From: Amphimedon queenslandica
Taxonomy: Eukaryota > Porifera > Demospongiae > Haplosclerida > Niphatidae
Assembly (NCBI RefSeq): GCF_000090795.2
Contig: NW_003546468.1
Location: forward strand, 41,421-78,702
Length of the DNA: 37,282 nucleotides
Reading direction: 5' to 3'
In this document: in pieces, positions 1 to 11,500 of the stretch
How positions within the stretch are numbered: position 1 is the stretch's first letter
How the letters are laid out: the number at the start of each line of letters is the position of its first letter
Made by a program: the position numbers and the translations under genes
The notes under the pieces: generated by a model
Told to the model about the DNA's origin: nothing
The model's database searches: none
What the model saw: only the letters and a program-made list of their open reading frames with translations

Positions 1-41
1 AAAACCATTTTGGTTTTGTCGTTGAAATCAATTAACTGGTG

Positions 42-179
42 ATGATTGATTATTGTAACAATAGTTATTGTCTAGCAGCAGTACTTGATGCTTGGAAGAG
101 AAGTACTGGTTCAACTCCTTATGCTTGGAGGAGTGAGTGTTATAGTTCAAAGCAGAATTCATGGACTTATCATTATTGA
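42..179 (+). CDS. 3' end of an upstream gene, possible death-domain tail (partial)
   Basis: An open frame runs to a TGA at 177-179 and is followed after three bases by AATAAA (183-188), so this is probably the last coding exon of a gene that starts before the window. The peptide contains AVLDAWKRSTGSTPYAWR, which resembles the last helices of a death domain (compare VLYTWSNSKPNEFTWDNV in the second death domain of the gene at 33352-36921). There is an in-frame TAA at 34-36 and no clear AG acceptor between it and the ATG at 42, so the 5' edge is unsettled; it could also be a pseudogene scrap. The domain call is weak. Confidence 0.35.
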   Translation: MIDYCNNSYCLAAVLDAWKRSTGSTPYAWRSECYSSKQNSWTYHY

Positions 180-182
180 ATT

Positions 183-188
183 AATAAA
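183..188 (+). terminator. Polyadenylation signal AATAAA
   Basis: Canonical AATAAA just downstream of the TGA at 177-179, in an AT-rich 3' UTR-like stretch. It supports reading 42-179 as a gene end. Confidence 0.5.
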
Positions 189-520
189 ATGTAGTTCTAT
201 TTATTTTTATACACATTGTTATTATCATCTCCTAAAACCTCAACTACTTCAATTTATTCTTTAATACGTTTGGCTTGACTGAATTCTCAATATTAGTTGT
301 GGGTGCATCATGTGTTTTAAAATCTATTTATATTAGTATTAAACTGGGCAACTTTGTTATGTACAGTACACGAGTAGTACAACATGTCTACATCACAACA
401 TGTTGCACAACCACATCAAAGCCACAAATTGCAAGAAAGTACTACAAGTACTTCTTTTAAACGAGCATGTGCAGAATATAACCACTGCTCCACCTTACGT
501 GATGATTGCTACAGCACCTA

Positions 521-1147
521 GCATGAGCACGGGTATAAAACGGGGGTGGGCTGCCCAGTCAATTAAAAATGGCGGGTGGCTTTAGAATGTAATTAAAAAT
601 GGGCAGTGAAGAATCACAGAATGCAAGCACCACAGGCATCCACAAGATCTAAAAAAGACTCTTAGAAGAGTACAGACAGTTTTGCTAACTCCCTATACCA
701 GCAGAAGACTCAAAAGAGCCATGCATCATGCAGCTTTAACTAAAACTATAAAATTAAACATGGCTGTCAACAGACCAAAGCTATCTAGCTTGTTCTTAGA
801 TAGCAAGGATTGAAAATCTTCTAAATGATGACTAAAGGCACCTTTCTCTTCGGCAGACTCAAACTCGATGTTAAAAGTCATCCTGAATGACTCCTTGATC
901 GTCCTGAAGCTCGGCCTGTTTCACTATGACTAGATAGACTCGCTATAAACAACGTAACAGTGATTTAGTCAGAAGATAAGAACAAGAAACATGTGGAAAT
1001 AAGAGGCCAGGCAATTGTAGCCTCTTCCTTTTACTGTTACTATGTAAATCAACTGATGTTATCAAGATCTTTATCATGTGTAATCGCCATTTTGAATATT
1101 TGCTTCCATTTTTGGGCAGACCACCCCCCGTTTTATACTGCGCATGC
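521..1147. mobile_element. Non-autonomous DNA transposon with ~35-bp imperfect terminal inverted repeats
   Basis: 521-557 and 1113-1147 are imperfect inverted copies sharing the core TATAAAACGGGGG and an end motif CTGCCCA. A further partial copy of the outer motif (AAACGAGCATG) is at 459-469, matching the reverse complement of 1143-1153, so the left end may be duplicated or rearranged. The interior has no convincing coding frame. No target duplication was recognised. The rest of 190-1271 shows no gene. Confidence 0.5.
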
Positions 1148-1198
1148 TCGTTTAAGGTGCGCGGAATTACAAAAAGGGGCGTGGTTATGATGCCACGA

Positions 1199-1208
1199 TA
1201 TAATTATA
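1199..1208 (+). promoter_or_regulatory. TATA-like element upstream of gene A
   Basis: TATAATTATA lies 64 bp upstream of the ATG at 1272 and just after the right end of the 521-1147 element. Position fits a core promoter; sequence alone is weak evidence in AT-rich DNA. Confidence 0.3.
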
Positions 1209-1271
1209 TGCGATCGAACCTATATTAGAGAGAGAGATTTAGAGTTTTTACAGTATCAACTTGAAGACAAG

Positions 1272-4200
1272 ATGTCTTTTGATGAAGTGAAAGATCGTCT
1301 CTCTCGTTCTTTACCTCCTTACTTTGTTGCAGCCTACCAGAAGTTGCTATATGTTATTGATATCAAATTAGCACCCCAAGTGCTAGATCCAGCTGCCAGG
1401 TTTAAGAAAGTATTTCAAGAACATCAATCGAAAAGGTCCGAGGCAGAGGCGCTAGCATACGCACATGCTATTTTGGCTGGTCTTGGATGGGAAGAACTGG
1501 ATGACTTGGAGGTCTTCGTCGATAAAACGGTTCAGATCGATGATAGCTTGACAGAGGAACTGAAGCGTTTCGAGAAATTTGAACATGTTGTTTACAGCAC
1601 TCTTAGGCCTTTCGGAGTTCAGTTTGATGGATATCAAATTAGTAGATATCTTTTGGCAGTCAAAGTTGTACTTAAGAACTTTTCTCTCGATACGGAAGAC
1701 TTTGTTGAATGTTTTCTGCCATTGGAGAATAAGTTGGGTTCATGCTCACGTGCTGTTGCATTCACGATAGCAGTACTGGAGAGATCTAGCTGGGGACGTA
1801 CTAGGACACTGAAACAGTTTGCATCACCAGATTTTGATCTTAACACAGAGTATCCTAAAGTTGACCTCTGCCTGACAGTTGCTGACTACTACGGTAGCAT
1901 GAGTGAGAAAGAGTTTAGCAGTGCTAAGCTTATCACCTCTATCGTTCATCTCGATCGTAGGAATGTCAATCGTTATAATCCAGTTAATTTTACAATACTA
2001 CTTCTGCAGCAGAATATTATAACGGTTGGTGATGTATCCAATATTGAGGATAAATCAAAGTCCTCCATATTTATTCAAGACTACAAGGAGAGATGTAGAG
2101 GTGAGACAGTGCATACTGAGACGAGATCTTAGTCTCGCCATGCCCCTTTGCTATTGACCTCCACATGATAGTCAAAGAGGATCGATATCTACATTATTTT
2201 GTTGCTTGATCATTCACCATAATATTTATGACTTTATTTTTATAGGTATATTGGCAAGTTCTAGTCACAAAACAGTTATGAAAACTAAACCAGCTAGTCT
2301 CACAGGTATAGTGAAAATTCATGTAAAAGCTGTTTTTATGTTTTAATGTTGGTAGCATCTATCAAGGAGAGACATACCAAAATGAAAGATGATTTTAATT
2401 TCTTACTGATGTTTGCTGCAAGTGAAGCTCTGAAAAAAAAGTCTCTGGATGAGGTTAAGAGTTGTCTAAAAAATAAAGTGAAAAATGAAGTTGAAGCAAT
2501 TTTAGATGCAGTATCTTTAGCAAAATTTCTTCAGCGATATTGTTTTCTTTCAAATTTTTCTCTACTGAAGTATATGACAGATGATCTAAACCTCAAGGAA
2601 TCAAAGTCAACAATTGAAAAGCTAGCTAAAGAGAGAGATGCCTTCAATAGCGAAGTACTTGCTAAAGATTTCGCTACAGAAGGGATCATAGATCACAAGA
2701 TTAAAAATAACTACCATGTGGAGGTAATTTCATTCAGTGTCAATTAACAGACTTGGGGTCAAACACACCTTAAATATAGTTGCAGCTGTTGTATATATTC
2801 TGTGGTTAGCATACAATTGTTGTAGAGATAGACCCCGATTTCTATCTCCACAATTGTTGCAACTGTGGAGATAGACCCAGATTTCTATCTCCACAATTGT
2901 TGCAACTGTGTTGTAAGGCTGTTGTATGGCTACCGTAAATTGGGAAATTTTCATGTTAGAAATAATTGGCGTGACATTTTTTCAAGGTGTTTTATTTTCG
3001 CTGGTTGACCCATCCGCGAAATTTTTTCAACATAAAAACTTTTGGACGCATCATAAACCGCACAAGTGGCTACTAACTCTTGATGATGATGGACAGCTAT
3101 TCAATGGAAGTTACTCGTGACAGTACTAAAACTGACAAGGAAACTTTTGGGTGAGAGCTTCAGGCCTTCTTTGGGCTTTTAGAAGACTAGAAGAGCCTCG
3201 TGCATGCACCGCTACACGTTGGAATAATTTCAGTGATCTTATTATTTACTGTAGAAAATATTTCGTGTGTCAAATTTTTGTGGGTCACTTCATCTGCGAA
3301 AATATTTCAACAACGAAAATTTCCCGATCTACAGTATGTGGAAACCAGGCTTAAGTGAATTTAAATACAAATACATTTGAGTAGTATGAATACAAATGCT
3401 AATACCTGAGCTGTATTTAATCTACAAATACTTGACTAAGTATTTCAAATATACTTTTAGTATTTATTTAGCAAATTGTCATTTTCTCAAATTACACATG
3501 CATTTAACATGTTTAAAAGGATTAACCAAAAGTCACATTAACAATTAACACATTGTGTACTGATCTTGTTTACTTAGGCAGGCCTCTTTGATTGGAAGTA
3601 TTTTTAATGAATTACAAATACTTTGGTCTAAAAATTAAAATATTGACAAAATACAATTACAAATACAAATACTGGAAAATCTAATTAAATAGAATTATAA
3701 TTGTAGTTGACCCAAAGTTTGCAGTGTAATGTATAATCCTATTAATTTTAGATGGTTGTTGTGACGTCATGGAGTCCATCTGAGGTAACCCTAGCAAGAT
3801 TTCAAAAATGCATTACTGAAGAGTTTAAAGATGAAGATCTTTCCATGTTTGTGGCACTGAGAGCTGTACACCAGAGCTGGTTAACATTTATATGTACTAT
3901 ACCATTCTTGTGTGTAGATGCTATTCGTAGAGTAGCTAATGAAATACGATTAGCTGGAATTGAGAGTATTGCTATTAATCATGTAAGTGATTTTGTTGTT
4001 TATAATAATTATAGCTAGTTATACATTTCTAATTTTGCTATAATAGGAAGCACTACCTAGTTTTTATGGTAGAGAAATCAGAACTCAACAACAAGGTAGA
4101 GTTTGATATACTTGTATATATATTATATGTGGGGCAGTTTTTGTCAATGACTCTCAAATTAAAAAATTTGCCAAACACAATACCCCTTATAAAGTAATCA

Positions 4201-5232
4201 CTGCATCATTTGCTTTTGGCTCAAATTATAGCCTGAAGTTTTGCAAATAAAATATTTTGCAAGTCCTTCTTTTTACTTGCATATTAAATTTTGCAGTTTT
4301 GACATGCTATATACAGTAGTTAATGTATATTTTATATAGTTCCTGATGCTGCCATAATTCCTCCTCCAATCCCACCTCCTGAATTATTTCCAAAAAAGGG
4401 TGATAAAAGTTATGAGAAAGATTTACCTAATGACGCCACTAAAGATATCGTTAAAGATATAAAGATTCTGCTAATGACTGCAACTGAAAATGAGCTTAGA
4501 GGAGTGCTGGGCTACTTGAAACCATTAGATAGTGCAAAAAAAATTATCGAAGCATTCGTAAATAAGTCTACTTGGATTTACATTGGAAAGTATGGGAAGC
4601 ACTCAGTTGTGGTTGGAAGGAGTGCATATGGTAAAAGTCAACAAGGTGGTTTAGATGCTTATGCAGTTACAAAGAAGATAATGGAGACAGATCTATTCGA
4701 GCCAAAGTATATAATTGCAGTTGGAGTCTGCTATGGAATGAATCAAAGCCAAGTACAACTTGGTGACGTCATTGTTTCTGATATGATTATAGATTTATCT
4801 ACCTATCGTAAGGAACCAGCGAGTATTGCAGCTCGTAGAGCTCAACCTCCAGCAGGAGTTACTCTTTTATCATTGTTTGGAAACACTTCTGAGTTTAAAA
4901 TGAAACATTCTGATAAAGAAAATGCTGAAATGGTTGAAGTCCATTGTGGCCCCATTGTTTCTTCTTCTGTTTTGGTCGATGATGCAGAATTTAAAAAGCA
5001 GTTAAAAGAAGTACGTCCTGGTGCTCTCGGTGGTGAAATGGAAGGAACTGGAATATTTCGTGCTGCTAGTGATGTTCATCATAAAGTAGATGCTATAGTC
5101 ATTAAGGCTGTTGGTGATTGGGCTGATGGGAAGAAAGATGAATGCAAAGGTTGGAAGGATTTCGCATCTCATGCAGCTGCTACATATGTTCATTATCATT
5201 TAGACAATGTTCCTGCAGATGCTCTAAACTAA
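1272..5232 (+). CDS. DED-like / nucleoside phosphorylase (PNP) fusion protein, putative immune effector (gene A)
   Basis: Six exons keep one frame: 1272-2100, 2246-2305, 2356-2723, 3752-3982, 4047-4095, 4340-5232 (2430 nt, 809 aa). Residues 1-190 are helical with two similar ~100-residue segments (AxAxAIL near 63-69 and 161-169). Residues ~199-272 and ~309-393 look like death-effector-type folds (e.g. FLLMFAASEALKKKSLDEVK; FLQRYCFLSNFSLLKYM). Exon 4 (420-496) is a conserved mixed alpha/beta segment with W, VH and GI motifs. A proline-rich lead-in (PPPIPPPELFP) precedes the PNP domain (558-809). In the PNP fold, AVGVCYGM, GGEMEGTGIF (M746-E747) and AVGDWADG (D772, candidate catalytic Asp) are intact. 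The family cleaves or phosphorolyses nucleosides; fused to immune modules it can act as an ATP nucleosidase. That specific activity here is inference. Intron 3 holds a MITE. Paralogue of the PNP half of gene B. An alternative is a methylthioadenosine-type nucleosidase with regulatory death folds. Confidence 0.8.
2825..2910 (+). repeat. Two tandem copies of a 43-bp unit
   Basis: 2825-2867 and 2868-2910 differ by one base (GACCCC vs GACCCA). They lie in intron 3 of gene A, directly before the MITE at 2933. Confidence 0.85.
2933..3334. mobile_element. TA-flanked MITE, 402 bp, in gene A intron 3
   Basis: The left end CCGTAAATTGGGAAATTTTC (2933) is inverted at the right end (reverse complement CTGTAGATCGGGAAATTTTC, ending 3334). 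Both ends abut TA, fitting Tc1/mariner-type target duplication. No coding capacity. Downstream, 3360-3700 is AT-rich with many AAATACAAATAC-type repeats and no gene. Confidence 0.65.
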
Positions 5233-5581
5233 AAGAACTAGCTGTTGAGTTAAATAAGTAGAAAGTCATTGTTAGGATTTTAGTATTGTAATTTTTTGCC
5301 TTTTGGAAAAACTAGTGATTTGAATGATAAAAGTTTATGAGCCACGCCTTTACTTCAGTCACAAGTACAATCAGATAAATAGCTCCTCCTGTACATCATA
5401 GCCCATATGCCCAATATTAAAGGCCTAATTATAATTATGCACGTGATTTACTTCCCGATAAACTCCTGTCTCGCCACCTCAACCATATATAAAGTATCTT
5501 TTCTGTGGTAATACTTGGTGAGTCGGCCCGCGAGACTAGGTGAATCAGGCTTCAAGTGTTAACTTATGTGTTATCCATAAA
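5233..5581. other. Intergenic spacer between genes A and B, with gene B promoter
   Basis: No coding signal. It holds the 3' UTR of gene A (no AATAAA recognised) and, at its distal end, the TATA box and 5' UTR of gene B. About 350 bp separate two genes in the same direction. Confidence 0.6.
5486..5493 (+). promoter_or_regulatory. TATA box of gene B
   Basis: TATATAAA at 5486-5493 is 89 bp upstream of the proposed ATG at 5582, leaving room for a start site ~30 bp downstream and a ~60-nt 5' UTR. It supports the tiny first exon at 5582-5588. Confidence 0.55.
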
Positions 5582-8500
5582 ATGGCTGGTAAGCATTCTT
5601 GAAGTTGTAAAATTCACTACGATGCATGGTAGATCTAGCTATAATTAATAGTACTGCCAAGGGGCCGCGCGGGGCTAGGGTACGAGCGCACCCCTTTGAG
5701 CCATAGTTTTTTAACCTATGCATAGCTAGACTCTGTAGACTAGGACTACTCATAGATATATCTATGGACTAATGTAATTCACATAGGCTTAAGTTTATTT
5801 ATGATGTATTAATTGGGAAATTTTGTTCTGTGCATTTCATTTATACTACCTGTAAATGTCACTATTTTAAGTAAAATTGTAACCATGCACAAAGTATTGT
5901 TTGTGGGCATAGCCAGGCGACACCTGACTACTTTTAAGGTGTGTAGGTGGTTTTGTTGCTATAAGGTATCACTATCTTTTCATTCCAATATAATTGACTA
6001 GTCACACATGACTGAAACAATTTATAGATATAAAGCTATGTGCTTCCAGGTTGTAAAAAATAGAATTAAAAAAAAATTAAGAGAAACTAATGTTACATTA
6101 GGTGTGGGCTTCTGTCTTATGAGCATTAGGCCAATGCAAAAACATAAGCCCTACTCACGAAAATGTTGGAATTAGGTAACAGCGCTGGTTGGTTAGACAC
6201 CGTGTAAAAGGCTTGTATTTATATATTTCTGTAGATTCTTCACTGACTATTGCTACATCTCCATCACGTATAAAAGAAGGTATTTCAATGACATTATTTT
6301 TATTATTTTCAATTACATTAATTTCTCTAGTTAATCCAAACTTTTCATACGATGTCAGTATAAAGTTAGGACAGGGGGCTAGTAGCATTGTTCATAAGTT
6401 AGTGATTAATAATTTAATATGCAAAACACACTCAATTCTTGATTGCAAACTGAAGTGATAATAAAAGTAGATGCATAATCATATCTTATTTTTATTCCAT
6501 TCATAGAGGTACTTATGAAGGGCAAGAAGTTGCTGTGAAAAAAATGAAAGATAAATTAACCGATGATGCTAAATTGCTACTTCTGGATATTAAACATGAA
6601 AACATAGTGCAATTACTTAATATTGTAAGTTTTAAATTTTGAGATTATATAACTTGATTATAATCATTAGGAAACTGATGAGCATAATGAACATGACTAT
6701 ATTATTCTTGAACTTTGTTTGGCTTCTTTGTCTAAAGTTAGTGATAGTTCTTTATCATAAGTTATGTTATATAAAATTATGTAGTACTTTAAGCACTATG
6801 AAACAGTATCAAGTCAATTTGTTGGATTGAATGTTGTAATAAGAGAGATACTCCAAGATGCAGTAAAAGGAATGGAGTATTTACATAAAAGAAATGTTGG
6901 TATGTTATGACGAAAGTAAATGCTTGATTCACCCTTACAATTTAATTTCTTCATAATGAGTATGCACATGGTCAGTATTGCGTAACCAGCCCCTCCCTTT
7001 TTAGGCATGGAGGGAGGGGCTGCTAGCACATAGCTGAATCAGAGCCAGAATATCTTCAGGTTGTTTTTATAATTTAGCTTACAAAATTTTTAACACAAAT
7101 AACGCTAGTGGCATTAATCTAGTTAACAAAAATTAATTCTACTGGAATAATGCTAACGTTATTCAGTTCACAGGGATCTTAAACCTGGAAACATTCTTTT
7201 GGTTCAAAAGAGCTCATCATCTGCTGACGTTAAAGCAGTCCTTGCTGATTTTGGTATTTCTGTTACATTAATTGATGATCTGAACTCATTGACCACACGA
7301 ACAGCTAGAGGAACGGATACATGGAAAGCTCCTGAATTATTACTTGACAATAGAAAACAGCGTGTAAGTACTGAAATTGCATAATCATAGCCAATAATTA
7401 TAATTTACATATAGAAATGTGGTCGTGAGTCAGATATATTTGCAATGGGGTGTGTGATATATTTTGCTGAAACTGGTGGAAACCATCCTTTTGATACTGG
7501 AGATAATGCTGATATTGATCAAAATGTGAAAATGTATAAAAAATGTGATTTTAGTTTACTAGATGACAAACCAAAGGCTAAAGATCTGATAGAAAAAATG
7601 ATACAATTAGATAAATATTCAAGGTAAATTTATTTTGCTTACAATTTTACTTTAAAAAATCAACAGACCAACTGCTAGTGTAGTATTACAAGATCCTTAC
7701 TTTGAGGAAGATGGCCATGTACCTTGTGAATACAAAAAGAAAAGTAAAGATAGGGAATTTTGTACTTTTTATTTTCAATGCAATGCTAGGCTACAGGTAA
7801 TGAATAAAAAACAAAATGATTAAATGAAAAAAATTTCATTGCATAGTTAGCTTTATGCAAGAAATTAAATGCCTTTAAATGCATTAAAGTTGAATTTTTC
7901 CCATCTTTTGCATAAATTTTGTATAGCAGTGTTAAAATTGCTGCATATATCTATTTATAGGTACGTTAGCCTGTGACAATGTCAATTAATGCCTAACCTA
8001 TAATTTGTAGCCTTAGCTTTTCCATTTTGACTGCACCCATATGCCCAACTACTAATTAAATTCATAAAAAGTTTAGCCCCTTTTTGTGTAAAGTATGTAT
8101 GTGTTCAGTATACACATGTGTAGATCACAGGGTAAACAACAATCTTAAGAACAATCATTTAATCAATATTGTATAGCCAGAATATTTGGCAGTGGCAATT
8201 GAGCATGCTTAGAAGAAAGTAAAATGGTGAGTTTTATTTTGGCAATTTTATCATTCATCTGCCAATTGCCAAAATAAAGCTCCACCAATTTTTCCTGCTA
8301 GCTATATGGTATGTATATTTATAGAACAATGGCACACTGCCCCAACAACTGAGATAGTAATCCAAAAGACAGAAGCAAAAACCCAAGAGACAGTAGTAAC
8401 CCAAACCACTTCATTGACTTTAAGTCAAAGTCCACCAAATCCAACTGGTAAATAAACAATTATTGTAATGAAGCTTTTTTGTAGTACTTGTATTATTGCT

Positions 8501-11500
8501 AATTAGAATTGATAGTCTTGTAACATTATAGAATTATATAATGACATGTCACTGACTAATACACTGAGACATTTTCCTGAGTAGGTTTACTTTAGTATAT
8601 AAAATGCCTATGGTCTATAATGTCAAAATTATCTGAACAAGTAAATTATTTATTAGTCAGTATAAATATGCAGTTCATGTTGAATGGAACATTAGGTACC
8701 AAAGTTTTGCAGCATGGTTAAATCTAGTTTTGGGAGGATTCTTTGTTTTTTGCAATATAGACCCCCTATACGCTAAGACTATTTTTAATGAATATGATTA
8801 CAATAATCATATTCATTCATAATAAATATACGGTATCCACCCACAATGTAAATTACTGACGACAAGGAAAGCCTTGAGATCAAAGGAAGATCAAGGGCGG
8901 TGACACCGCCTGGCCATTAATTCTTTTATCGCTACAAGGTACTACAGACTCACAAGCAGAATTTATGGAAAGTATGGAGGCCACACTATATCATATAGAC
9001 CAGGTGCAGCATAGTTTTCTTGCTATGCTTCATTTTGGCACTTATGGTTTTGATCTACCTTTGATGTGGAGAACTTCTTGTCGTCGGTAAATTTATATTG
9101 TGGGTGGCTACTGTAAATGATTCATTAAAAATAGTCTTAGCGCCCAGAGGGTCTATAAGTTATTGCTTCTATTTTTAATGTACATACATACATGTATTAG
9201 TTAAAGCACTGTTGAGAGTAGGTTATGGAAATTATTGCACGAGGGGCGGTCGAGAGGAAAATGTAGCACGAGGCGAAGCCGAGTGCTACATTTTCGTCGA
9301 GACCGTCCCGAGTGCAATAATTTCCATAATCTATGAATCAACAGTGCTTTGATTGGTTTGTAGTGGTGCGTGGGCGGATCAAATGAAATTTCAAAAGTCG
9401 CGCAGGTGGCCAGCGCAAGACGATCAGATCTCATTTATCACTATTATTATTATTACATGTCTAGTGTATGTAGCTGAGGCTGTTATTTGCCCCTATCAAA
9501 GCTTGTGGTTAACAGGAAAGCCCATACATATTATACTGCACAGTACTACATATTCCACACAGTGCTACATTTTCCTGCCGTGCGGTTATTGGAAGTTGTA
9601 GCACTGGCGGCGCCTTTGATCCGCCCACGCACCGTACTACAAATGTGTATAATGATAATATTTGTTCTATCAGGTCCTTCAACTTTTCCTGATACCTCAC
9701 AAACCAATATAGCACCAATTATTCCTACCCCTGATGGTACCAATACAGCAGTAACACTAACACCTGCTAATCCTGATAGTAGCAATGCAACTGTTACTAT
9801 TTCTGATTATGTTACCACAAGCACCATTACAGCAGAAGAAGGTATTTCACAAAAAATCACATTTTGCATTAATGGCTGAAGTTATTAAAAAATAATAGCT
9901 TGTGCTCATGCACATTTATTATAACAAAATAGCTTGCCATGCATTCAGACTTGGTTCAGATAAATAGTCACTTCCTTCATTAAGCCACTGATTTATTACA
10001 CAATAATTTTCTTTATTTTGTAAGTCTTATTAGCTCCTCAAGCTTCTCAGGTTGATGGTGATGAAGCTAGCAAACCTTCAAAGCATCAGAATGAAGCTTC
10101 ATCAATAACAGGTATTTTATGTACAATGATGGTGATGCTGTTTATACAGAATTATAGAAAGTGGCTTGGAAGAATTTATTGATGGTCAAGTAGTTGATGA
10201 GATAAAGACTGATTCCGATCTTGTGTATAATGCTTTAAATAACGGAGTAAAGAAATCTGTCTTTCTTGATGAAATTAAAGTAGCTACTCAAGAAAAAGCA
10301 ATAACATGTTTGTTGATATTTATTATAATTGTTCTATTATCTTTCTTTTTTATAGTCCAAAAATTGGAAAATGATATTGCACTTACAAAAGATATTAAAG
10401 GTATTTTTATCATTTTTTGGAGGAGAAAGTTTTGATGGGATACAAAAGCTCACTAATTTTATATGAGTCATAATTTACTTTCTCACAATATTTACTATAA
10501 AAATATAATGGCAACTGTGAATAATAATTGTTTTATATACTTTTTCATAGATGTTTATGCAGCTTCACAGTTCATCAAAGCAGCAAAATTTGATGCATAC
10601 AATAGTACAATAGAAACAGGTATTTCACTATGACTTAATTACATTACTGTTTTTGCATTACATTTGTATTATAAATACAAAATAATGTTTGTTTAACTTA
10701 TAGATCTAGTTCCTGCTCCAATTCCACCTTCTGCATTATTTCCAGAACTGAGCAATATTCAGTGTGTCAGTGAGCTTCCTGATCATCTTGTTGAAAATAT
10801 AGAATACCTGCTAATGACTGCTACTGCCACAGAGCTTCGAGGAGTTTTGGGCCACTTAAAACCATTAGATGGTCAGAATAAAATTATTCGTGCATTTGTA
10901 AATGCTACTTGGATTTACATTGGAAAGTTTGGACAACAGGTGGTTGTCGTTGGAAAGAGTGCACATGGAGAGGCTGAACAAGGTGGTTTGGATGCTGCTA
11001 CAGTTACAAAAAAGATAATGGCAATAAATCAATTTAAGCCAAAATATATAATTTCCATTGGAATCTGCTTTGGAATGGACCGAAGCACAGTACAACTTGG
11101 CGATGTCATTGTTTCTAACATGATTGTGGATTTATCCACCATGGATAAGGAAAAAGACAAGGTCAAGGCTCGTAAATCTCAACCTCCAGCAGGTCCCTCT
11201 CTTTTATCATTGTTTGGGGACAGTTCTGGGTTTCAAAAGAAACATTCTGCTGAAGAAAATGCCAAAGAGGTCAAAGTCCATTGTGGCCCCGTTGTTTCTT
11301 CTTTTGTTTCGTTGGTTGATGATGCAGAATTTAAAGAGCAGTTAAAAGAAGTACGTCCTGATGCTCTCGGTGGTGAAATGGAAGGAGCTGGAATATTTCT
11401 TGCTGCTAGGGATGCTCATCATAAAGTCGAGGCTATTGTCATTAAGGCTGTTGCTGACTGGGGGGATGGGAGGAAAGATGAATGCAGAGGTTGGAAGGAT

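Noticed and set aside
993..1190. Small plus-strand open frame
   Set aside because: It overlaps the right end of the 521-1147 transposon; no domain and no splice or promoter context.
3360..3700. AT-rich stretch with AAATACAAATAC repeats, possible hAT element
   Set aside because: Suggestive of an old element, but no clear inverted ends or target duplication could be defined.
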